DNA of 64,000 nucleotides from NCBI GenBank assembly GCA_937870755.1, contig CALMZV010000131.1, positions 33,737 through 97,736 on the forward strand. The letters are read 5' to 3'. The position numbers and the translations under genes were made by a program. Below the pieces are notes generated by a model, which worked only from the letters and a program-made list of their open reading frames with translations, did no database searches and was not told the origin of the DNA. This stretch comes from an uncultured Methylocystaceae bacterium (GTDB taxonomy: Bacteria > Pseudomonadota > Alphaproteobacteria > Rhizobiales > Beijerinckiaceae). Shown piece after piece: positions 28,046 through 36,843 of the stretch; position 1 is the first letter of the stretch; each line of letters opens with the position of its first letter.

Positions 28046-31000
28046 TTGATGGTCATCCCCCGGCTCTGCGTCTGGCTTTGCCGCTGCGCCTCAGCCGCTT
28101 TCACGGCCTGCGCGCTCCGTTCCCGCGCGGCGAGCTGCTGGCCCGCGCGCATCAGCGGCCAGGCGGCGGCCAGCGCCTCGCGCTCGGCCGGCCGCAGGCC
28201 GAGCGACGCCGCCTCGAAGGCCTGTCCCTTCGCCTCCTTGGCGCCGTTGCCGAGCAGGGCGCGATCGCCGAAGCGTTCGGCCACGGCGCGGTTGAAGCCG
28301 TCGATCTCGGCCTTCACCATGCGGTCGGCGAGGGCGAAGCCCATCGCGCTCGGCAGGTCGTTGCGGTCGATGGCGTCGCGCACGCGCTCGAGCACGATCG
28401 CCGCGGCCGGCGACAGGGCGGGAACGTCGACGGAGACCCGATGTCGGAGGCTGCGCTCCTCCGCCTCGTGCTTGCGGTGCGCCTCGGCGCGCAGCGCGAG
28501 ATAGCGTTCGATGTCGCGTCTCAGCGCCGGCGCATTGGTCTCGGCGGTGTGGCGCTCGCGGCGATCCGCCGCCCCGGCGAGAAGACCCGTGTTGCCGCGG
28601 AGCGGACCGATCGTCGCGGGATTATTCGCCAGCTTGTCCAGCGTTGCCGCGCGGGCCGCCGGATCGTTCAGCACGGCCTCGAATTTCATCGCGGTGAACG
28701 CAGCCTCGGGATTGGCGAAGACCAGCCTGAAGCGGCTCGACATCTCCTCCCACTGCTTCTTGCAGGCGGGATCGGCGGCGATCTTGTCTTCGACCGCCTC
28801 GGCGATCGACTTCGGCCATGCGGCGACGCCAGGGACCATCGGACGGGCCTCCTTCTTGAGAGCGGTTGTCGGGATGCGGCCGCGCTCGACCAGGCCGAGC
28901 CGGGCGCCGATCGCGCGCAGGCGCGAGGCGAGCTCGTCGAGGCGCTGCTTCTGCCGGCGGGCCCATCGGGCGCGATCGCCGACGAGGGTGCGCGCGACGC
29001 GGATCGCATGGAGGCCGCGACTGGCGGCAAAGCGCAGCGCCTGGGCGTAGAGGCCGTTGCGCTCGTAATCGAGCGTCGTCTCCTTGGCATTCCGCCGCGA
29101 CATCAGCGCGCTCAGACCGCCGGCCTTGGCGAAGGACCGGCGCCCGTAATAGAGCGCGACATCCTCACGATGGCGCGTCAGCGCCACATAGGCGAGATGC
29201 CGGTCCAGCGAGAGGCTGGCGAGCACTTTCACGCGGTCGACCGTGGCGCCCTGCGCCTTATGGACCGTGACGGCATAGCCGTGGTCGACATTGCTGTAGA
29301 AGCGCTGGTCGACGTCGACGCTGCGCCGGTCATCGCCCTCGCCGATCTCGGCGCTGAACCGGCCGGGCGCCGCCGCGGTGACGCGGGCGACCATGCCGTT
29401 CTTGACGCCGATCGAACCCTCGTTGCGCAGGAAGACGACCTGGTCGCCGGGCGCGAACTGGCGCTCCCCGTCTTCCGTCCGGAACGGCGTGCCTTCGTCG
29501 ATGATGCCGCGCTCGATCAGCTTGGCGCGGGCCAGCTCGTTGAGCATGCGAACGTCGCGGCGAAGATGCGCGAGGATCAGGGTCGACTTGGTCGCATCGT
29601 AGTCCCGGCTCCAATCGTCGATCAGCGCCTTGACCGCCTCGGCCTTGAGGTTCGAAGCTCTCATCCGGCCGTGGCTATGATAGGCGGCCAGCGCCTTGCC
29701 GACATGGCCGCGCGCCAGATCGAGCGAGGCGTCGCGCATCCATTGCGCCTTCTGCCGGTAGATCGTCTCGAGCTCGGCATAGCCGACGCGATCGACCAGG
29801 GCGCGGAACGCGGCGCCCGCCTCGATCGGCTGGAGCTGCTCGGGATCGCCGATCAGCACGAGCTTGGCGCCCGCCTTCGATACGATTTCCACGAAATGCG
29901 CCATCTGGCGGGAGGCGACCATGCCGGCCTCGTCGAGGACGAGCACCGTGCGGCCGTCGAGGCCGTCACGTCCTTTGCTCCAGGCCAGCTCCCACGACGC
30001 CAGCGTCCGCGACTTGATGCCGGCCTCCTTCTCCAGCCCCTCGGCGGCCTTCCCCGCCAGAGTGCCGCCGACCACGCGGTAGCCGGCCGCTTCCCACGCC
30101 TCGCGGGCGGCGCGCATCATGGTGGTCTTGCCGGCGCCGGCGCGGCCGACCACGGCCGCGATCCGCTCCGGCGAAGTGACGTGCTCGATGGCGGTGCGCT
30201 GCTCGGCCGACAGCATCGGATGACGATCGAACACGCCGGTCCGCATGCGCTCGCCCACGCCGAATCCGCCGCGTTCGGACAGGCTGACCGCGCGGTTGGC
30301 CATCTCGGCCTCGATGCGGATCAGCTCGCGCGTGGTGTAGCGCGCCGGCGTCCTGGCGCCCGTCGCGAAGTCGATCGACTCGCGCTCGAGGCGGACGGCT
30401 TCCGGGCTTTCGAGGATGCGCGCCAGCAGCACGGCGAAGGCGCCCGGATCGTCGACATAGCGGTGCAGGATCTTGGCGATGTCGCGCTGGTCGAACACGC
30501 TCTTCTCGCGCGACACGATGTCGAGGACGATCTCGGGCCTGCGCTCGACGCGGCGCGCGCCGTCACGACGCTGCTCCTCGAACTGGCGCAGCCGCTCGAG
30601 GACGGCCTCGCGCCCCTGTTGTTCGGCGCGGCGCTGCATCGCCTTCGCGCCGACGCCGATATGCGTGGTCGGAACGATGTCGAGACCGCGCTCCGCATAG
30701 GACCGTCCATCGACACGGACGTCGAGGCCGGCAAGCGCGAGGTGCTTGTTCTGGAGATCCAGCCAACCCTGCCGCGCCGACAGGAAATCCTCCTTCTCGC
30801 CGGCCCACAGGCGATAGACGATCTTGCCCGCCTTGTTGCGCAGCGGCGCTCCGTCCTCGCCGAGGACCGCGACCTTCTTCGATCCGAAGCCGTCATCGGC
30901 CAGCGGCCGCAGCGTCGTCATCAGGTGGACATGCGGATTGCCGGGATCGTCGTGATAGACCCAATCCGCGACCAGGCCCGCCGACAGGATGTGGTTGGCG

Positions 31001-31356
31001 ACGAACTCGCGCATCAACGCGACGTTCTGGGCGGTGCCGAGCTCGACCGGCAGCGCGATGATGAACTCCTTCGCGAGCTGCGCGTCGGCGCGCTTCTCGA
31101 AGGCCTCGACCGTGTTCCAGAAGGCCTCGACGGCACCGGCGACCGATCGGTCCGCGATCATCGCCCGCGCCCATTCCGGCGCGTCCGGCGGCAGCAGGAA
31201 CTCCTCATGGACCATTCCGCGCTTCGCCGTGTAGTCGACCGTCCGCGCTTCGCCTTCATGCTCCATCCGCGCGCAATGCCGATAGGCGGCGGCCAGCACG
31301 GCGCTGCGTCCGTCACCGCGGCTGATGAGCTGGGGCGTGAAATGCGTGATGGCCAA
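28042..31356 (-). CDS. traA: Conjugative relaxase-helicase TraA (MobQ family)
   Basis: Relaxase that nicks oriT and unwinds the transferred strand. The N-terminal MobA/MobL domain has the tyrosine block SAVLAAAYRHCARM and the metal-site histidines NPHVHLMT near residue 140. The helicase half has Walker A GRAGAGKTT near 402, Walker B VLVLDEAGM near 470 and the UvrD-type block AVTVHKAQGA near 697. The TTG encoding MAITHFTPQ is preferred because family members begin there and GGGAGA lies 9 nt upstream; a GTG 30 nt earlier is possible. It diverges from traC across oriT. Confidence 0.95.
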   Translation of the reverse strand: MAITHFTPQLISRGDGRSAVLAAAYRHCARMEHEGEARTVDYTAKRGMVHEEFLLPPDAPEWARAMIADRSVAGAVEAFWNTVEAFEKRADAQLAKEFIIALPVELGTAQNVALMREFVANHILSAGLVADWVYHDDPGNPHVHLMTTLRPLADDGFGSKKVAVLGEDGAPLRNKAGKIVYRLWAGEKEDFLSARQGWLDLQNKHLALAGLDVRVDGRSYAERGLDIVPTTHIGVGAKAMQRRAEQQGREAVLERLRQFEEQRRDGARRVERRPEIVLDIVSREKSVFDQRDIAKILHRYVDDPGAFAVLLARILESPEAVRLERESIDFATGARTPARYTTRELIRIEAEMANRAVSLSERGGFGVGERMRTGVFDRHPMLSAEQRTAIEHVTSPERIAAVVGRAGAGKTTMMRAAREAWEAAGYRVVGGTLAGKAAEGLEKEAGIKSRTLASWELAWSKGRDGLDGRTVLVLDEAGMVASRQMAHFVEIVSKAGAKLVLIGDPEQLQPIEAGAAFRALVDRVGYAELETIYRQKAQWMRDASLDLARGHVGKALAAYHSHGRMRASNLKAEAVKALIDDWSRDYDATKSTLILAHLRRDVRMLNELARAKLIERGIIDEGTPFRTEDGERQFAPGDQVVFLRNEGSIGVKNGMVARVTAAAPGRFSAEIGEGDDRRSVDVDQRFYSNVDHGYAVTVHKAQGATVDRVKVLASLSLDRHLAYVALTRHREDVALYYGRRSFAKAGGLSALMSRRNAKETTLDYERNGLYAQALRFAASRGLHAIRVARTLVGDRARWARRQKQRLDELASRLRAIGARLGLVERGRIPTTALKKEARPMVPGVAAWPKSIAEAVEDKIAADPACKKQWEEMSSRFRLVFANPEAAFTAMKFEAVLNDPAARAATLDKLANNPATIGPLRGNTGLLAGAADRRERHTAETNAPALRRDIERYLALRAEAHRKHEAEERSLRHRVSVDVPALSPAAAIVLERVRDAIDRNDLPSAMGFALADRMVKAEIDGFNRAVAERFGDRALLGNGAKEAKGQAFEAASLGLRPAEREALAAAWPLMRAGQQLAARERSAQAVKAAEAQRQSQTQSRGMTIK

Positions 31357-31427
31357 GGCGCGACGGTCTCCCGACGATGAGAACACGGCTCATCCGGCGG
31401 ATTCGGCGCCTTCCTCCCGGTCGAGAA

Positions 31428-31466
31428 GCAGAACGTCGCGGCAGCGACGTATTACTGCGCCCTTGG
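31428..31466. other. Origin of transfer (oriT), Ti/RSF1010 type
   Basis: Perfect 7-bp inverted repeat ACGTCGC (31433-31439) / GCGACGT (31444-31450) is followed by ATTACTGCGCCCTTGG (31451-31466). On the minus strand this reads CCAAGGGCGC then TAATACG, which matches the oriT core of Agrobacterium Ti plasmids and the CGCCCT nic block of RSF1010 (known families). It sits between divergent traA and traC, exactly where Ti oriT lies. Confidence 0.92.
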
Positions 31467-31504
31467 AGCCGCTCCTTCGGATCGGCGGGATCATCTCAAG
31501 AAGC

Positions 31505-31541
31505 GTCGGCTTCGCCGACCCGGCATATTTGCCGGGGTGCG
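31505..31541 (+). promoter_or_regulatory. 18-bp dyad upstream of traC, shared with a DUF736 gene
   Basis: CCCGGC-ATATTT-GCCGGG at 31519-31536 (7-bp arms if the next base is counted) follows a GTCGGC/GCCGAC hairpin at 31505-31519. The block CCGACCCGGCATAT..GCCGGGGTGCG recurs at 53546-53572 with 25 of 27 bases equal. The 18-bp length equals that of TraR boxes but the sequence is not the Ti consensus. The binder is unknown. Confidence 0.5.
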
Positions 31542-31562
31542 CTTCGCGCCTCCCCGGCCCAT

Positions 31563-31596
31563 CCTTCTTCGCGCATGACGCGCGCCAGGAAGAAGG
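31563..31596 (+). promoter_or_regulatory. Hairpin masking the traC ribosome site
   Basis: CCTTCTTC (31563-31570) pairs perfectly with GAAGAAGG (31589-31596), with an inner GCGC/GCGC pair. The right arm contains the only purine-rich ribosome site of traC (start 31610), so folding would limit traC translation. Confidence 0.5.
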
Positions 31597-31609
31597 ACGA
31601 TCCACCGGA

Positions 31610-31879
31610 ATGAAGAAACCGTCATCGAAAATCCGCGAGGAGATCGCCCGGCTTCAGGATCAGCTCAGGGCGGCCGAGACGCGCGAGGCCGAGCGCATCG
31701 GGCGGATCGCGCTGAAGGCGGGCCTGGGCGATCTGGACATCGAGGACGGCGATCTGCTCGCCGCCTTCGAGGATGTGAAGGCGCGGTTTCGCAAGAGCGG
31801 CGGCAACGCAAAATCGGCACGGTCGGCGCATCAGGCCGAGCCGCCTGGCGCGGGTGCGGGCGCGCCTTCTGAGGCTTGA
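31610..31879 (+). CDS. traC: Conjugal transfer protein TraC
   Basis: An 89-residue protein of the rhizobial TraC family, an oriT-associated accessory protein. It opens with a helical stretch ([19 protein letters not shown]) and an acidic middle ([18 protein letters not shown]), and ends in a basic, disordered tail. It is first in traC-traD-traG, divergent from traA with oriT between. The start follows a purine-rich site held in a hairpin. The exact role (relaxosome accessory) is inferred from family and place. Confidence 0.85.
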   Translation: MKKPSSKIREEIARLQDQLRAAETREAERIGRIALKAGLGDLDIEDGDLLAAFEDVKARFRKSGGNAKSARSAHQAEPPGAGAGAPSEA

Positions 31880-31883
31880 CCGA

Positions 31884-32099
31884 ATGGACCGCGCGAGCCG
31901 ATCCGACGACCGGAAGAAGGATACGCGCGAGAAGATCCAGCTCGGCGGGCTGATCGTGAAGGCCGGGCTGCGCTACGAGAAGCGCGCTTTGGTTCTCGGC
32001 ATGCTGATCGACGCGGCCGGACGCGCGCGGGCGAGCGATGCGGAACGCGAGCGCCTCGCCGCGATCGGCGCCAGGGCTTTCGGCGATGAGCGCGAATAA
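31884..32099 (+). CDS. traD: Conjugal transfer protein TraD
   Basis: A 71-residue small protein of the rhizobial TraD family, with the core [29 protein letters not shown], a likely oriT/relaxosome accessory. It starts 4 nt after traC and ends 14 nt inside traG, so translation of the three is likely coupled. It is not homologous to F-plasmid TraD, the coupling protein, which here is TraG. Confidence 0.87.
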   Translation: MDRASRSDDRKKDTREKIQLGGLIVKAGLRYEKRALVLGMLIDAAGRARASDAERERLAAIGARAFGDERE

Positions 32100-34014
32100 G
32101 GTCATCCTCGCGATTACGCCGGCGGCGCTGATGATCGGCGCGATGATCGTGCTGCGCAGCCATGAGCAATGGATCGCGAGCTTCGGGCGGACGCCCGGCG
32201 CGGTGCTGATGCTGGGCAGGTCGGGCACCGCCCTGCCCTATCTCGGCGCCGCCGCGGTCGGCCTGATTTTCCTGTTCGCCAGCGCCGGCGCGCTCGCCGT
32301 GCGCGCCGCGGGTTGGGGCGTCGTCGCGGGCGCCGGCGCCGTCATCGGCGTCGCGGTCTGGTCGGAGGCGGTCCGCCTTCTCGGCCTCGCGGCACGGGTG
32401 CGCGGCGGCTCCGTTCTCTCATATGCCGATCCGGCCACGCTGGTCGGCGGGCTCGTGCTCGCCGGGTGCGGATTGTTCGCCATCCGGGTCGCGCTGAAGG
32501 GCAATGCCGCTTTCGCCGCCGCCGCGCCGCGACGGGTGTCAGGCCAACGCGCCATCCACGGCGATGCGCAGTGGATGGCGCTCGGAGAAGCCGCAAGGCT
32601 GTTTCCGGAGACAGGCGGCATCGTCGTTGGCGAACGCTATCGCGTCGACAAGGACGCGATCGCCGACCGCGCGTTTCGCGCCGACGAGCGCGAGAGCTGG
32701 GGCACCGGGGGCCGCGCACCCATGCTGTGCTTCGACGCCTCCTGGGGATCGACGCACGGCATCGTCTTCGCCGGCTCCGGCGGCTTCAAGACGACCTCCG
32801 TCACGATCCCGACGGCGCTGAAATGGGGCGGCGCGCTGGTCGCGTTGGACCCGTCGAACGAGGTCGCGCCGATGGTGATCGAGCATCGCCGCCGCGCCGG
32901 TCGGGACGTCTTCGTGCTCGACCCGAAATCCGCAGGAGCCGGCTTCAACGCGCTCGACTGGATCGGCAAGCACGGCTCCTCCAAGGAGGAGGACATCGCC
33001 GCCGTCGCGTCATGGATCACGACCGACACGCCGCACGCGCATTCGGTGCGCGACGACTTCTTCAGGGCGTCTGCGCTGCAATTGCTGACCGCGCTGATCG
33101 CGGATGTGTGCCTGTCGGGTCATACGGAAAAGAAGGACCAGCATCTGCGCCAGGTCCGCGCCAATTTGTCGGAGCCGGAGCCGAAGCTGCGCGAACGCCT
33201 TCAGTCGATCTACGACAATTCGCAATCCGATTTCGTGAAGGAGAACGTGGCATCGTTCGTCAACATGACGCCGGAAACCTTCAGTGGCGTCTATGCCAAT
33301 GCGGTGAAGGAGACGCACTGGTTGTCCTACGAGAACTATGCGGCGCTGGTCTCCGGCGGCAGCTTCTCGACCGCCGAGCTTGCCGCCGGCACGATGGACG
33401 TGTTCATCAATCTCGATCTGAAGACGCTGGAAACCCATCCCGGGCTTGCGCGGCTCATCATCGGCGCGTTGATGAACGCGATCTACAATCGCGGCGGCGC
33501 GGTTTCCGGGCGCACCCTGTTCCTGCTCGACGAGGTGGCGCGGCTCGGCTTCATGCGCGTGCTCGAGACGGCGCGCGATGCCGGCCGCAAATACGGCATC
33601 ACGCTCGTGATGCTGTTCCAGTCGATCGGCCAGATGCGGGAGGCCTATGGCGGGCGAGACGCCGCCAGCAAATGGTTCGAATCCGCGTCATGGACGAGCT
33701 TCAGCGCGATCAACGATCCGGAGACGGCGGAATACATTTCCCGGCGATGCGGCGACACGACGGTCGAGGTCAGCCAGGTCAGCCGCAGCTCGCAGGCGGC
33801 GGGATCGTCGCGGACACGGTCGCGGCAACTTTCCCGACGGCCGCTGATCCTGCCGCATGAGATCACGCAGATGCGCGCCGATGAGCAGATCGTCTTCACG
33901 CCGGGCAACCCGCCGTTGCGCTGCGGACGCGCCATCTATTTCCGCCGGAAGGACATGACGGCCTGCGTCGGCAGCAACAGCTTTGCGCCCCAGGGCGGGC
34001 GCCGATCGGCATAA
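32086..34014 (+). CDS. traG: Type IV coupling protein TraG (VirD4 family)
   Basis: Inner-membrane ATPase that hands the relaxase-DNA complex to the mating pore. N-terminal hydrophobic segments ([39 protein letters not shown]) precede the cytoplasmic motor. The motor has Walker [10 protein letters not shown] near residue 228 and Walker [13 protein letters not shown] near 477. The start overlaps traD. The 642-residue length is typical. Its partner trb pore genes lie outside the window. Confidence 0.95.
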   Translation: MSANKVILAITPAALMIGAMIVLRSHEQWIASFGRTPGAVLMLGRSGTALPYLGAAAVGLIFLFASAGALAVRAAGWGVVAGAGAVIGVAVWSEAVRLLGLAARVRGGSVLSYADPATLVGGLVLAGCGLFAIRVALKGNAAFAAAAPRRVSGQRAIHGDAQWMALGEAARLFPETGGIVVGERYRVDKDAIADRAFRADERESWGTGGRAPMLCFDASWGSTHGIVFAGSGGFKTTSVTIPTALKWGGALVALDPSNEVAPMVIEHRRRAGRDVFVLDPKSAGAGFNALDWIGKHGSSKEEDIAAVASWITTDTPHAHSVRDDFFRASALQLLTALIADVCLSGHTEKKDQHLRQVRANLSEPEPKLRERLQSIYDNSQSDFVKENVASFVNMTPETFSGVYANAVKETHWLSYENYAALVSGGSFSTAELAAGTMDVFINLDLKTLETHPGLARLIIGALMNAIYNRGGAVSGRTLFLLDEVARLGFMRVLETARDAGRKYGITLVMLFQSIGQMREAYGGRDAASKWFESASWTSFSAINDPETAEYISRRCGDTTVEVSQVSRSSQAAGSSRTRSRQLSRRPLILPHEITQMRADEQIVFTPGNPPLRCGRAIYFRRKDMTACVGSNSFAPQGGRRSA

Positions 34015-34076
34015 TCGCGCCGACCGAATCGACCGAAAGGCCTGTGGTCGCGGGACGGGGTCGGCGCGGGGAGAGG

Positions 34077-34610
34077 ATGCAGGTGAGGATCGGTCGGCCT
34101 ATCCGGAGAGCAGCAAGCGGCGCCGGCATCGCTGCCGTCGGCGGACGGCTGGCGATCGCGACGCTTGTCGTCGCCGGCGCTGCGTTGTGGCTCGTCAATT
34201 CTCGCGACGGCGCTCCGTCGGGAGTGCCCGCGATGCCCGCCGTTGCGGCCGGACAGACATTCGCCGCGACCTTCTCGATCTGCGGCGCCGGACGGCGAAC
34301 CGATTGCGTGGTCGATGGCGACACGTTCTGGTTCCGCGGTGAGAAGATTCGGATCGCCGACATTGACGCGCCGGAGGTCAGCCCGCCGCGCTGTCAGCGC
34401 GAGGCGGATCTCGGCGAGTCGGCAACGCGGCGTTTGCAGGCATTGCTCAACGCCGGCCCGTTCACGCTGGTCGCCGGCGCGCGCGACCAGGATCAGTACG
34501 GCCGCAAACTGCGCAACGTGCTGCGTGGCGGCCGCTCGATCGGCGAGGTGCTGATCGCCGAGGGGCTTGCGAGGTGCTGGAACGGACCGCGGCGAAGCTG
34601 GTGCGACTGA
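34077..34610 (+). CDS. Membrane-anchored thermonuclease-fold protein
   Basis: A 177-residue SNase-like protein. One membrane helix (AIATLVVAGAALWLV) suggests periplasmic export. The nuclease core follows: VVDGDTFWFRGEKIRIADIDAPEV, RDQDQYGRKLRNVL and a closing LIAEGLARCW, with the Asp/Glu/Arg set of the fold. GGGGAG lies 4 nt before this ATG; a GTG 33 nt upstream is an alternative. Such genes often follow traG in rhizobial elements. Its role in transfer is unproved. Confidence 0.85.
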   Translation: MQVRIGRPIRRAASGAGIAAVGGRLAIATLVVAGAALWLVNSRDGAPSGVPAMPAVAAGQTFAATFSICGAGRRTDCVVDGDTFWFRGEKIRIADIDAPEVSPPRCQREADLGESATRRLQALLNAGPFTLVAGARDQDQYGRKLRNVLRGGRSIGEVLIAEGLARCWNGPRRSWCD

Positions 34611-34658
34611 GTGCTCCGCACCGGCCGGATTTTGAGCCGATGCTCGCTCCACGCCGAG

Positions 34659-34684
34659 AAAAGGAGGCGGCCGTAGCCACCTCC
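34659..34684 (-). terminator. Rho-independent terminator of the 34704-35252 gene
   Basis: On the minus strand GGAGGTGGC-TACG-GCCGCCTCC is followed at once by TTTT. It lies 20 nt after the stop codon of the minus-strand gene. Confidence 0.75.
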
Positions 34685-34703
34685 CGAACCAGCGATGCGC
34701 ACC

Positions 34704-35252
34704 CTATGCGCCCGCGGCGGCGCGCTCGGCCTGCCCGACGACAAAGATGAAAAGCGCATCTTCGTCGCGGAAGACGCGCTCGATCGTGAAGCTGACGCCG
34801 AGCTCGTGGGTCATCGACGCAATCAGATTGGCGAGTTGGCCGAGTTCTTCGCTCGTCACCGGGATGTGGACGGGATAGCCTTCGTCCACGATGAATGACG
34901 TTCCCGTCGTGAGATCGAACGCCTCGCCTGCCGAGATGATGCGGGCCGCATCCAGCAACGGCATCAATGAAAAGTCCTCGGCGAAGGCGTCGGCGTAGGT
35001 GAAGAAGTCGGGATCGACCTTATCGTCAGCAGCGCGTTCGGCTTCCGTGGTGTTCTCCAGATAGGAGCGATCCGCGTCGAGCATCTCCTGCTCGTAGTCG
35101 ATCATCTGTTCGATGAGCATGATCAACTGGCGGCGGACCTTGCGGGCAACGGGACGCTCCTTACTGCGCGTTCCCAGATAGGCGGTGCGGAGGAATTGCG
35201 CCAGCAGCGCGATCCGCTCGACGTGACGCTGGATGTGATGTTCGATCGTCAT
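34704..35252 (-). CDS. Conserved accessory protein of unknown function (182 aa)
   Basis: I do not recognise this protein. The first 85 residues are basic and helical (HHIQRHVERIALLAQFLRTAYLG; ARKVRRQLIMLIEQMIDYEQEML). The rest is acidic with alternating hydrophobic stretches (TSFIVDEGYPVHIPVT; SFTIERVFRDEDALFIFVVG). The ATG has a GGAGA site. Its 5' region carries element A copy 1, ending 54 nt before the start, and a good terminator follows. Confidence 0.75.
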   Translation of the reverse strand: MTIEHHIQRHVERIALLAQFLRTAYLGTRSKERPVARKVRRQLIMLIEQMIDYEQEMLDADRSYLENTTEAERAADDKVDPDFFTYADAFAEDFSLMPLLDAARIISAGEAFDLTTGTSFIVDEGYPVHIPVTSEELGQLANLIASMTHELGVSFTIERVFRDEDALFIFVVGQAERAAAGA

Positions 35253-35306
35253 GGATGATCTCCTTCGTTACGATGACGGAGATCGGCCCCGGGCAAGTCG
35301 CGCATC

Positions 35307-35658
35307 GGGTCAGGGATCGCGTAGCGACCGCCAGCGGCGGCGAGCGGGGGAGCCGATTTTCTGACGACGCCATGTGGGCGGCGGCTGAAAATTGGGGGGG
35401 ACCGCGATGTCCTTGAGGCGATGCTCGCGGCCCGTAAAATGGGCCGTCTGAGTGATGCAAACCACGGCCCCGTCGGGGCCGTGTCCGTGTCCGGCGACCA
35501 GCCGGCGGGAGTGCGAGGGGGAACCCTTCGCGGTCGAGGCGGCCGGTCGATCCGGCCGCCCCGAGCTCGCGAGAGGATCGTCACCCGAAGAGCGGAGACC
35601 GCGCAGCGGGCTCAGTGAGCGAAGCGAATAGAGCCGTCCGCCGAAGGCGGCTCGCCCA
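35307..35658 (-). other. Element A, copy 1 (structured leader-like repeat)
   Basis: About 352 nt that recurs at 36317-36666. Long blocks are nearly identical (GGGTCAGGGATCGCG start; GAGCCGATTTTCTGACG; GGACCGCGATGTCCTTGA; GAGGATCGTCACCCGAAG; AGAGCCGTCCGCCGAAGG end). Stems differ in sequence but stay paired: CCGCC/GGCGG at 35328-35340, CACGGCCCC/GGGGCCGTG at 35463-35483, GGCGGCCGG/CCGGCCGCC around a TCGAT loop at 35538-35560. It lies just 5' of the 34704-35252 gene. Confidence 0.8.
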
Positions 35659-35803
35659 AACCACTCTCATCGTCACGCCGAAAATCGAGCCGACGAGGGA
35701 TTGCGATGCCGAAGCCGCCGCAAGCCATATGCGCGACCACGGATTCAGGATCGACCGCAGAGAACACACGCGGTCCTTGCCGGCGGCGGGAGGTCCTGCG
35801 CCA

Positions 35804-35836
35804 GCGCCGCCGGCCGGTCGATCCGGTCGGCGGCGC
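35804..35836 (+). other. Long hairpin with the TCGAT loop
   Basis: A 14-bp stem (35804-35817 with 35823-35836) encloses TCGAT. One pair is G-U on the plus strand. The loop and closing CCGG/CCGG equal those inside both element A copies, so this may be a loose third part of the same family. Confidence 0.5.
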
Positions 35837-35851
35837 TTCGGACACGGCAAA

Positions 35852-35881
35852 GAGCAGAGGCGGCATGAGCCGCCTCTGCTC
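35852..35881 (-). terminator. 13-bp hairpin after the 35888-36265 gene
   Basis: GAGCAGAGGCGGC (35852-35864) and GCCGCCTCTGCTC (35869-35881) pair perfectly around ATGA, 6 nt after the stop of the minus-strand gene, followed on that strand by TTTG. Intrinsic terminator likely. Confidence 0.65.
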
Positions 35882-35887
35882 GGGATA

Positions 35888-36265
35888 TCAATCCGTGTCC
35901 GGGCCCCAGAGCGGATTGTTCACCGGATCTTCGATGGGGTCCTCCTCCAATCGCGTCACCGCGAGGATCACCGCCCGGATCGGGCGGCCGCCGATGTGGG
36001 TCCGGCGCTGCGCCACCAGGATGCTGACGGCCGTCTCGTTGGCCTCGATCGCCCGAACCGCGTCCTCCATATCGTCGTGAGGTCCGAGATTCTCGACCGG
36101 GATGACGTCGCCGTCTTCATCGTATCCGCCGTGAAGATAGAGCGGCGCCGTCTCGAGACGCTTCGCGCAATCCTCCGCGTCGCGGATCAGGCGGAAGCCT
36201 TCGGTCCGCTGCTTCCAGTAGTCGGCGCTGCCGCCATCGACGGACGTCACGGTTTGATGTGTCAT
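35888..36265 (-). CDS. Accessory protein of unknown function (125 aa)
   Basis: Not recognised. A small, acidic, probably soluble protein with the stretch YWKQRTEGFRLIRDAEDCAKRLETAPLYLHGGY, then NLGPHDDMEDAVRAIEANE, and an acidic end (PIEDPVNNPLWGPDTD). The start with GGAGATCATC before ATG was chosen over an upstream one. Element A copy 2 ends 51 nt before the start, and a 13-bp hairpin follows the stop. Leader, gene and hairpin mirror the 34704-35252 unit. Confidence 0.72.
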   Translation of the reverse strand: MTHQTVTSVDGGSADYWKQRTEGFRLIRDAEDCAKRLETAPLYLHGGYDEDGDVIPVENLGPHDDMEDAVRAIEANETAVSILVAQRRTHIGGRPIRAVILAVTRLEEDPIEDPVNNPLWGPDTD

Positions 36266-36316
36266 GATGATCTCCTTTCGTCTTCTGACGGAAGGAGACG
36301 ACACCGTAGCCGCGAG

Positions 36317-36666
36317 GGGTCAGGGATCGCGCAGCGACCGGCGGAGCCGGCGAGCGGGGGAGCCGATTTTCTGACGCCGCCTTCTTCGGCGGCGGCTGAA
36401 AATTGGGGGGACCGCGATGTCCTTGACGCCGGAGTGGCGGGTGTAGAATTGGAAGTCAGAGGAGCACCCACGGCGCCGACAGGCGCCGTGTCCGAATGCC
36501 GGCCGGCGCCGGCCCAGGAGCGCGAGGGGGAACCCTTCGCGACGAGATGCCCGGTCGATCCGGGCGATCTCGTCTTGCGAGAGGATCGTCACCCGAAGGG
36601 CGGAGACCGCGCAGCGGGCTCAGTGAGCGAAGCGAGTAGAGCCGTCCGCCGAAGGCGGCTCGCCCA
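36317..36666 (-). other. Element A, copy 2 (structured leader-like repeat)
   Basis: A 350-nt second copy of the element at 35307-35658. Compensated stems: CCGGC/GCCGG at 36338-36350, CACGGCGCC/GGCGCCGTG at 36469-36490, and GACGAGAT-GCCCGG / CCGGGC-ATCTCGTC around TCGAT at 36541-36574 with one bulged G. It lies just 5' of the 35888-36265 gene. Confidence 0.8.
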
Positions 36667-36843
36667 GATCCTTATCCTGGACAGGCAGGATCACGCACAC
36701 TGACATTCGGAGAGGTTCCGAAGACGCGGACCGCGCGGGACCGAGCCAGGGGCCCCTGAGCCATCAGCGCGATGAATCGGACCGCGCGGATCGATTCGAT
36801 AAAGCAATTGGACGGCGCTTCCGAAGGAAGCGAGACTCCGTTC
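36667..36843. other. Gap before the WGR gene
   Basis: About 180 bp. It holds the region 5' of element A copy 2 on the minus strand and of the WGR gene on the plus strand, so promoters for both may be here. None could be picked out with confidence. Confidence 0.4.

Noticed and set aside
28078..31380. Open reading frame of 1100 codons on the plus strand opposite traA
   Set aside because: Same mirror effect; the composition is rich in R, G, A and D repeats without domains.
31387..31609. Canonical Ti tra box (ATGTGCAGATCTGCACAT) in the traA-traC gap
   Set aside because: No close match found; only the GC-rich CCCGGC dyad of the same length is present.
35307..36666. Element A as an insertion sequence or transposon repeat
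   Set aside because: No transposase, no terminal inverted repeats, and both copies keep the same distance to a start codon.
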